NCBI GenBank assembly: GCA_963513935.1
Contig: OY740766.1
Span: 1,642,001-1,706,000 of the forward strand
Source: Aphrophora alni
Taxonomy: Eukaryota > Arthropoda > Insecta > Hemiptera > Aphrophoridae
DNA: 64,000 bases
Direction: 5' to 3'
How positions within the stretch are numbered: the stretch's first letter is position 1; the number at the start of each line of letters is the position of its first letter. Below are positions 59,501 through 64,000 of the stretch, in pieces. Position numbers and translations under genes: made by a program. Under the pieces are notes generated by a model. It was not told the DNA's origin. It did not search any database and saw only the letters and a program-made list of their open reading frames with translations.

Positions 59501-61067
59501 TATATCATTTTTGAGGAATCTATTTTCAATATTTAGATGTTCATCTGGGAGACTGGCACATTTTTAAAAGAAAACTTCAAAAAATTATTCTGTACCCATT
59601 CTGGTCTGAACATATCACAGTTGGAGTTTGGCCTCCGTATTATAGACACGCCCTCTAGAACACTTCTGAAAGCAGTAGTAGTTCAAAGTCAGAGATCTTA
59701 TAGCTTTGGGATCTTTAATATTCCTTTACTTGTCTTTTGATGAAACCCAGCATTTGAGAGTCCCTGTTACAAACTTTATCTGTTACTGAGAGTGGAAGTA
59801 AGCTTTGTGTCCAATACCCGCCTAGAGATTGCTGACTATCTTGGACTTTCATTACCAAGCATGTAGAAGAATGGAATACTAGATTTTCAGCGAGTGATGT
59901 AGTGAATTTAAAAAGTATGAGCTTCTCTAACACTATGGATTCATATTTTAATTAGGAAATTCAAAATTGATATTGGATTATAATTTTCTACGCCCTTTTG
60001 TTCCTGTTTTCAAGTACTCTGAGAAATCACAATGGGGGGGGGGGTGGTTGAACTTTTATTTTCAGTGAATTTAATATTTATTTTCATTTGTGTTCTTATC
60101 ATTGTGATAAATGTCCATACTTTAAGATTTAACAATTAATGAGAGCAGGAAAAAAGCAAAAAAGATATAAGATTAGCGATGGTTTACAACCTCGATCAGA
60201 AGGTCCTCATCATAAGGAACAGACAACAGACAGTGGTACATGAATATTACTTGGTATCTTCACTTCATCATTTTTATAGTTTCAATTGTTTTACTGCTTA
60301 TTCCTTGTATTTACTTGATCGGGGGGGACATCTTGTTCCATCACTGCTCTGAATTTTAAGGATCCTGTATATGCAGTACCCATAATATTCGCCAATATAA
60401 AGTCTGAAATGCAAGTATTACATTTCTTTTGGGAAAGGAGATGAAAATATAGCTGACTTGAAAAACTGATAATATTTGACTTAAAACCAATATGTTTAAT
60501 TTCATATCCAATCCAATTTAATAATTAATTTTGAAAATAAAATATAACAACCTATCTATAGAAGCAAAAAAGCACAGTTCTAGAAAATCACAGCTAATCT
60601 AAATGATGAAGCGTAAAGATAGAAGTGACAATTTTAATCCAGTGAGTAATTGTAATGGCGTTTATATGTGCTATTGATTATTATTGATTTTAAGGATTTA
60701 AAGCTAATAACTAACATCACTATAACTATGTCATTTGAGTGGAATGAAGTTCAAGAAAATTAACTCAAATTTAAATTAAATCAATTAAAATTTGTTGGAA
60801 TTTTCGCAACTCTGATAATTCAGTTGTACAATTAAAATGAAAAATAAATACATAAATAAATAAAATAATAATAACAAATAAATATAATCTGTACCTGATC
60901 TGGAACTATAAAATTTTTTGACTAGGGTTAAGTCTGGGTCATTAAAATACACCCACTTTGGATTCAACTTTAAAAATGCCCAAAACCTCAGCAATATGTA
61001 CAGTGAGAATTCTGTTGGTATTACAACTAGATCAAAATTGCTCACTAGTTCTGCCATCAAGTCAATA
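44247..61067 (-). CDS. gcl: germ cell-less (GMCL1-like) BTB/BACK protein, 3' part of the gene
   Basis: Four minus-strand exons (61067-60895, 51715-51511, 47786-47568, 44460-44247) join in consistent phases (2-1, 1-2, 2-2, 2-stop), giving the C-terminal 269 residues. Exon by exon they match germ cell-less: IDLMAELVSNFDLVVI and the LL.FW.FLKLNP.W segment (BACK-like region), FIKVFRNLRIDNLLLHL, QAWIFPRILSQYRATL, then RCGRI followed by WRWNLFNFGLHL, a hallmark of the family, and the C-terminal strand-rich domain. In flies and mammals GCL is a nuclear-envelope BTB protein and a CUL3 substrate adaptor, needed for primordial germ cell formation in Drosophila. The BTB exons were not found before the window end. 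The introns are full of transposon remnants. Confidence 0.88.
44503..44543. repeat. (AT)n microsatellite next to a gcl splice acceptor
   Basis: About 41 bp of pure AT dinucleotide, some 40 bp inside the intron from the last gcl exon. Confidence 0.95.
44765..45238. mobile_element. Non-autonomous inverted-repeat (MITE-like) element
   Basis: The ends are imperfect inverted repeats: left ACAAGGTGTAACTTCGGGAC then CTGATAGGGGAC; right, inverted, ACAGGGTGAT ... ACTTCGGGAGTTGATAGGTGAC. The interior has a second inverted pair (about 44885-44935 versus 44993-45050, around TCATGTAAAAT) and the ATGGCG/GCGGCCAT motif. It is about 470 bp with no coding capacity, in the gcl intron. Confidence 0.6.
45755..46640 (+). 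pseudogene. mariner-like transposase pseudogene
   Basis: From ATG 45755 the frame opens with SAKCEVHAVINFLTAKNFSAI, the N-terminal helix-turn-helix of mariner transposases, then breaks. Later pieces in other frames are LFKSGKTNIHDKDRSGRTSV, IVIGDETWLSYI (first catalytic Asp), MATVFWDVKGALHVKFMECG, and DYPPYSPHLAPSDFHLF (third Asp present). The HDNARPH block holding the second Asp is not readable. Stops and frameshifts make it inactive. It lies in a gcl intron in antisense orientation to the gene. Confidence 0.85.
47568..47786 (-). CDS. gcl: gcl exon with the RCGR / FNFG motif
   Basis: The acceptor is TATGTTTAG|ACCTAC and the donor is GTAAG|GTGAGT. It is 219 bp and contains FFNSCLRCGRILEI, WRWNLFNFGLHLNW and VQRIRKADD. 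The RCGR...WRW..FNFG core is the strongest family signature in the window. A transposon ends 53 bp upstream of this exon. Confidence 0.9.
47840..48923 (-). mobile_element. Tc1/mariner-superfamily element with very long inverted arms
   Basis: Ends are CAGAGTGTAAAATAAGTC with inverted copy GACTTATTTTACACTCTG, flanked by TA on both sides (47838-47839, 48924-48925). The inverted similarity runs about 340-350 bp inward (47840-48182 versus 48571-48923) and includes the transposase 3' coding end, which is therefore present twice, head to head. The unique middle continues the minus-strand transposase. Total length is 1084 bp. It lies in the gcl intron and ends 53 bp from an exon. Confidence 0.85.
48019..48528 (-). 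pseudogene. Transposase C-terminal half of the 47840-48923 element
   Basis: An open frame of 169 residues carries IWLLQDGAPPHYGGD (second catalytic Asp) and AKSPDLNPLDF (third). Counted directly, 41 residues lie between these two Asp, unlike the 34 of classic mariner or Tc1. RRWIGRRGAVE lies between them. The N-terminal DNA-binding part and first catalytic residue are absent, because the inverted arm occupies that place. Confidence 0.8.
49878..50545 (+). mobile_element. Internally deleted pogo/Tigger element
   Basis: A 668-bp element with terminal inverted repeats CAGTAGAACCTCTGTTAACCGG and, inverted, CAGTAGAACCCCTCTTAACCGG, flanked by TA (49876-49877, 50546-50547). This is the pogo/Tigger terminus type. 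The interior has several repeats of a short CGGCGG/TGTATAAA motif and the start of the transposase. The DDE domain is deleted. Confidence 0.88.
50354..50518 (+). pseudogene. Truncated pogo/Tigger transposase N-terminus
   Basis: From ATG at 50354, 54 codons. The first 37 residues (RKRKHVLFSFETRLNVLKRL, then DRGESQKLCDEF) match the N-terminal psq/CENP-B-type helix-turn-helix of Tigger transposases. After DEFN the frame runs straight into the terminal repeat, which marks the deletion join. Confidence 0.85.
51511..51715 (-). CDS. gcl: gcl exon
   Basis: The acceptor is TTAACAG|GTACTAAA and the donor is AAAGG|GTAAGA. It is 205 bp, encoding TKSAFLLSPEGSKF, IKVFRNLRIDNLLLHLED and AWIFPRILSQYRATLK. 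Phases fit the exons on both sides. Confidence 0.87.
52044..53430 (-). mobile_element. Helitron remnant: PIF1-like helicase C-terminus and 3' end
   Basis: Minus-strand pieces follow the helicase domain of Helitron Rep/helicase in order: SSDIAARLLNGGK, VIVWDECTMTHKAGFETISR (Walker B DE), LMREVTVLLA, then FEGQDVECRSFDSVIQMDDA, then VMLLRNINLAKLCNGTRL, and TGCARREIVFIPRI. After FEGQD the motif order continues to the C-terminal helicase blocks. Frames are broken. The element ends GAGCGAAGCCACGGCGAG then CTAG|T at 52044, the hairpin plus CTRR end of Helitrons. It lies in the gcl intron, same strand as the gene. Confidence 0.8.
52551..52616. repeat. Third copy of the arm sequence of the 30072-30290 inverted repeat
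   Basis: Contains GGATAAAATAAAGCA and GGAGTTTCAACAAGAAATAT then CTGCTATTACATTA. Compared with 30234-30287, the first block is inverted relative to the second. It sits inside the Helitron remnant. Confidence 0.65.
53431..55400. other. gcl intron, no gene
   Basis: AT-rich DNA with decayed repeats. At 54660-54680 ATACAGGGTGTTTGAAAAA resembles a DNA-transposon end. A weak tRNA-like patch (TTTCGAATCTCAG near 53898) is too degenerate to call. Confidence 0.5.
55400..55480 (+). repeat. Copy of the GAAA stem-loop repeat
   Basis: ACATGTGAGTGAAATTACC, then CTGAAGA, C, GGGAAC, CT, GTTCCT, GAAAC at 55423-55449. The minus-strand copy at 6092-6160 has the same CACATGTGAGT block upstream of its hairpin. 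Stem bases differ between the two yet still pair. Confidence 0.65.
56000..56270 (+). pseudogene. LINE reverse-transcriptase fragment
   Basis: Plus-strand readings LPIFSKIIEKLFLSTV, then in another frame FPGGQYGFRKGKSIIDDVI and FFDCAGFQI, then LFNKLENLGIRGWF. This is the QYGFRKG and D-A-F-D region of non-LTR reverse transcriptases (Jockey-like). The expected FDCAKAFD box reads FDCAGFQ, so it is damaged. Confidence 0.7.
56640..57665 (+). pseudogene. LINE ORF2 fragment (endonuclease-RT linker), split by a palindrome
   Basis: Before the palindrome: LENKRALTRQFFNRTKKK, WKEYYISLTEFN. After it: LTELNNLLRRSKRSS, FCQAMDSIKSVSRICKS. Then an open frame of 102 residues from 57259 with LETLKVLLQSHFPGCK and FLITILCEIFNTRLSYGY, continuing in another frame as VVFIPKPGRSNYSDPKAF. 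The last is the start of the reverse transcriptase of a Jockey/R1-like LINE. A separate copy from the one at 56000-56270. Confidence 0.75.
56812..57103. mobile_element. 253-bp near-perfect palindrome inserted in a LINE
   Basis: The arms (about 56853-56970 and 56988-57105) are nearly perfect reverse complements around a loop of about 16 bp. Each arm contains the GAAAC stem-loop (CTTGAAAAT, GCC, TAAC, GGC, GAAAC). TTGACTGAATTCAA at 56798-56811 and TTGACTGAACTCAA at 57104-57117 look like a 14-bp target duplication, and the LINE reading LTEFN / LTELN is repeated on both sides. About 41 bp to the left of the palindrome are also part of the insertion. Confidence 0.75.
58045..58070 (-). other. GAAAC stem-loop copy
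   Basis: Minus strand: CTTGAAAAT, GGCT, GAAT, AGCC, GAAAC, then GGCCGTCGTT. The stem GGCT/AGCC is perfect. Same family as the copies in the 56853-57105 palindrome. Confidence 0.6.
58080..59535. other. gcl intron, no gene
   Basis: No conserved peptide. A C10 tract is near 58430-58440, and CA-rich sequence at 58513-58523. Confidence 0.5.
59540..59940 (-). pseudogene. LINE C-terminal fragment
   Basis: The minus strand reads KVCNRDSQMLGFIKRQVKE and then, after frame changes, AIRSLTLNYYC, in the pattern LGFI.R...F.DP.A...LY..LV seen after the reverse transcriptase in many Jockey/R1-like LINEs. Frames are broken. The family call is tentative. Confidence 0.5.
59941..60894. other. gcl intron, no gene
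   Basis: G9 and G8 tracts near 60034 and 60320; otherwise AT-rich with no conserved peptide. Confidence 0.5.
60895..61067 (-). CDS. gcl: gcl exon (BACK-like region)
   Basis: The acceptor is GTTTTTCAG|TATTGAC and the donor is ATCAG|GTACAG. It is 173 bp: one completing base, 57 codons and one base. It encodes IDLMAELVSNFDLVV, then a Leu/Phe-rich helix and DPDLTLVKKFYSSRS. The split codon G|GT gives Gly at the join. The first base completes a codon from an exon outside the window or unrecognised. Confidence 0.85.
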
Positions 61068-62640
61068 CTGAAAAACAAAACATTTTTATATTAGTCTACA
61101 TGGAAACAATAAATATTAGGTACTAATTATTTAAAATATATCTTCTAGTCAATATCAAATATTTATAACCAGGGGAATTAAATTCTGTTAAAATACATAA
61201 TACCAAAAATATTTTTTAACTTATTAAAGTGTCGGATGGAATTTCCCATATTTGTATAAGAGTGTGCTTCACATATCATTATAAAACATATTCTACTGTG
61301 AAACCTCTGTAAAAATCTGTTTTAAAACACCAGAATTTTTTACATTACTAATAGTTTATATAATTTGCAATTTCATTAGTTTAATGAAAAAATTAGACAA
61401 TGCAGTTAACTTCTTTAAAATGAAGTAAAAAATACCTGTAAATAAAACCACCTGATTACCTTTACTTATAAGCTTAGGTCTCAGCTCCAGTACACTGGAG
61501 GTTATAGGCTTTTGCCAGTAATACTTTCTCTAAAGTGAACTGGCCTCTAGAAATTTGACATTATTGTTTATATCGGCAGACAATTACCACCCGAGTTCCA
61601 GAATAATTAGCTTCTGAAGCATTATCTGTATCATATAAAAATAAAGATAAAACCCACACGAAATTTCCCCCTCAAGCAAAACCTGTTTCGGTGTAGCTAA
61701 AAAGCTCATTATAGAATCCCTGATTGGTCTAGTGATTAACGATATCACTCAATGAGTGAGAAGTTCATGTGGGATGCTCAAACATTTACGGTACTGACCC
61801 AGCATTATAAGAAAATTGGGAAGCTACAAGTGGTAGCAAACTCTGGTTGAGAATGCTAAAATAACAACAATGGCAATTTCGATATCTAACCACAAATTAT
61901 CTGACTAAAAAACTGTCTAGCACGCCTACGTTTTAACTAGCCTGTTGTGCCCCGGAGTTTAATTTCTAGTCTTTTAAAAAGATAGCTAACTGAAGACACA
62001 TCAAGTGTGTTCCAACAGACCCCTACACTCATTGGAGCCAAAATTACTTATATTATTTTAGTAATAACTTGGTTAATCCTGTTTTACTGCAAACCGGAGC
62101 TGATCCAAGAATTTTTTCATAATAGTTGCGAGGATAATTTGGTAGTCTAACAACAGTATTGTTTTGCTGTGATTTGGTGTTTATTTTATTGTATAATATA
62201 TTAAATGGTTGAATAAATTAAATAATGGTTTTCAAGGCTGATAACTAAAGTAATGGTATGAAGTACAATGTGTATTCTTAGTAATATAATGTGTAATGTT
62301 AGTGAAGTGGAATCTATTCTATAGATGGCTATAGGCATCAGAACGGATTTAGGTATAGGCTAGTCTATAATCTCTAGTCCTCAAATTAGTTGTGTGACGG
62401 TATCATTAAGTCACCAAAGAGCTAATTTTTGTTGCAGTCTCATTCAGAGCTGGTGTCAAGTCTACCTACTGGGCTTGGGGAGTAGTGTTGCAGAGTAAAG
62501 TCAGATTAGTCTTCTACTTTGAATCTCTAACTTTTAACTAATTATTATAATGTGTTTATTTACTGAAAATTTTGAATGGCAACTTAATTTGAGATTGCCC
62601 GTAGATATTCCTTTAGTATCCATCCCTATATAGTAATTTA
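61068..62640. other. Upstream gcl intron, no exon recognised
   Basis: I looked on the minus strand for the preceding gcl exons (BTB region) and found no splice-bounded match. Only a tRNA-like patch stands out. Confidence 0.45.
61718..61805 (+). repeat. Possible tRNA-derived SINE head
   Basis: TCCCTGATTGGTCTAGTGAT resembles a tRNA 5' end with its A box (TGGTCTAGTGGTTA in tRNA-Glu-like heads). AGTTCATGTGGGATGCT lies where a degenerate B box would be. Too decayed to be a tRNA gene. Confidence 0.4.
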
Positions 62641-62979
62641 ATTGCCCTAGACCCAACTATCGATGGGACAGTTGCCTCCCCCCCCACCAAACATCTATTA
62701 AGCAATCCCCCCCCCTAGGCAGGATCCCATAACTTCCACTCCTGATAGCAACTTATCACTCACCTAGATATTTCTGCCAGCCCATCGGACCTTATCCTTC
62801 AGGGGATTCTCACCAGAAGGTTTATTTTCAGAGTCATGGCCATGTATCAAATGAGACCAGATGTCGAACACATCCCAATTCTTACAGCCCCTCTCATTGG
62901 GTTCGTAACTCCCATCTCTCCATTAAAACACAGTTTAGGGTCTCTGAGTGTAACTTAATGTCGTCACTGATGAAGTTCG

Positions 62980-63895
62980 CAATAAGCCCCAGCGAAGTGA
63001 TGTCTATAGTGGATAACGGACCTCCTTATTTACACAAGATTTCCAAAAATCATTGAGTTGTTAAGGGCCAAAGTTCAGTGCAATTAACAACTCATCAGGC
63101 CAATGGGCAATCTATAAGTTTTAATTCCCAATTAATTTTCCATATTAAGTTGGGCCATTTATCTTGCGATTACCCTTTTTGGTGACTCAAGCCATTTTCT
63201 ATTATTTTAGGCAATAATTTTTCGAGGTAAACCAGGGCTTCTATAGACTTTCACAGTTGTGAGCTCCGGTTTCCTTATCCATCACCCATCATTTGTATAA
63301 TCCTTTTCCGACAATATGACTCCCCACCCCCATCAACCATCAGGTCTTTCACACGCCGACCTAATTGCCAACTTTGATGATACTGTCACTAAGAGACTTA
63401 CCAAAACCAACTTAATTAAGTACCATATCCAACATCAATAGCTCAAAAATTTCCAGATCCAGACCCTATTTTTATGCCTTCTCCCCCCTTAAAGTATTAG
63501 AAACCTGGAGAGAACACATCGATAACTATCTCCCCAAGGGGAGTTATTTCCACTTCCATATCCCTCTCCCATCTTTCTAGTATCCAAAAAAGGGTGAAAA
63601 TGTAGAATGGTGGTGAACTATAAGGCTATCAATAAGATACCCACCTTGGACTCTGCTTTTCAATACTTATGTTCACTCTGGTTAAAGTGGTTAACCAGAC
63701 CTATCTGCAAATTCCTCTCGATGAAGAATCCTATATATATACCTCCTTTGTTGCCCCTTTTGGCCATTTTCAATTTAGTTTTTTCCCCCTTTGGATTGTC
63801 CAGTGGAGGAATGGTCAATCATTACATTTTTAAAGAATATTTTACTTGCTGCAAATTTATCATTAGATACCACGCAGATATAATGATTTTGAATT
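62980..63895 (+). pseudogene. Ty3/Gypsy pol remnant (protease to reverse transcriptase)
   Basis: Plus strand, several frames. VDNGPPYLHKISK corresponds to the aspartic protease active-site region (D-S/T-G expected, DNG seen). RLTKTNLIKYHIQ is the usual spacer before the RT. Then YPSPIFLVSKKG, MVVNYKAINKIPTLDS, LAIFNLVFSPFGLSSG and YHADIMILN follow, in the order of a Gypsy RT. The catalytic YxDD box reads YHAD, so it is inactive. Nothing readable follows to the end of the window. This is an old endogenous retrotransposon. Confidence 0.8.
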
Positions 63896-64000
63896 GATTT
63901 CAATTGTTTATAAACCATTAAAAAAAAATTAAAGTCCTACCTACTTCCTTGTATAAGCAACACTTAATGTATATAAACATAGTGTGGGAAACACAACACA

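Noticed and set aside
61718..61805. tRNA gene
   Set aside because: The A-box-like start is good, but the cloverleaf cannot be completed and the B box is degenerate. Listed only as a possible SINE head.
1..64000. CRISPR array or prokaryotic defence system
   Set aside because: The tandem arrays have no variable spacers, and the window is a eukaryotic genome with spliced genes.

Overview
The window looks like nuclear genomic DNA of an arthropod, most likely an insect. It is very AT-rich, coding density is low, introns are long (up to about 15.5 kb) with GT..AG borders, and the two recognisable host genes are animal genes in insect-like form. Decayed mariner, hAT, pogo/Tigger, Helitron, LINE and Ty3/Gypsy copies make up much of the rest. 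Frequent GTAGGCCTAC-like words and the mix of transposon types remind me of Hemiptera, but that is only an impression. No bacterial operons, CRISPR arrays, rRNA genes or intact tRNA genes were seen.

Two host genes, both on the minus strand, explain the coding signal. (1) A complete three-exon gene for a GPI-anchored Ly6/uPAR (QVR/sleepless-type) protein runs from the ATG at 26593 to the stop at 7729. Its exons are 26512-26593, 10814-10978 and 7729-7946, joining in phase to 154 residues with a signal peptide, ten cysteines and a hydrophobic tail. (2) The 3' part of a germ cell-less (gcl/GMCL1) gene has four exons, 60895-61067, 51511-51715, 47568-47786 and 44247-44460, which join in phase to the last 269 residues. 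The BTB-encoding 5' exons are not visible and probably lie beyond 64000.

Layout from left to right. 1-7.5 kb is AT-rich non-coding 3' flank with homopolymers and one large inverted repeat. 7.7-26.6 kb is the Ly6 gene. Its intron 2 holds a 31-bp minisatellite and a broken mariner. Its intron 1 holds two long minisatellites of unrelated sequence that share a 43-bp period (about 15-16.8 kb and 21.7-22.8 kb), a transposase fragment, a diverged repeat pair and an (AT)n tract. 26.6-44.2 kb is intergenic, with two hAT-like transposase pseudogenes, one carrying a nested solo LTR and a palindromic insertion, the other carrying a second palindrome. 44.2-61.1 kb is gcl, whose introns hold an inverted-repeat element, a mariner, a Tc1/mariner-like element with very long inverted arms ending 53 bp from an exon, a deleted Tigger element, a Helitron end and LINE fragments. 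62.6-63.9 kb is a decayed Ty3/Gypsy pol.

The most interesting unexplained signal is a short stem-loop found in at least six places. It has CTGANGA (or CTTGAAAAT) before a hairpin and GAAA(C) after it. The stem changes between copies while pairing is kept, and it lies inside or beside palindromic insertions. It resembles a hammerhead-ribozyme core like those of some Penelope-like and retrozyme elements, but catalysis is unproven. Individual transposon calls rest on conserved protein motifs read in broken frames.
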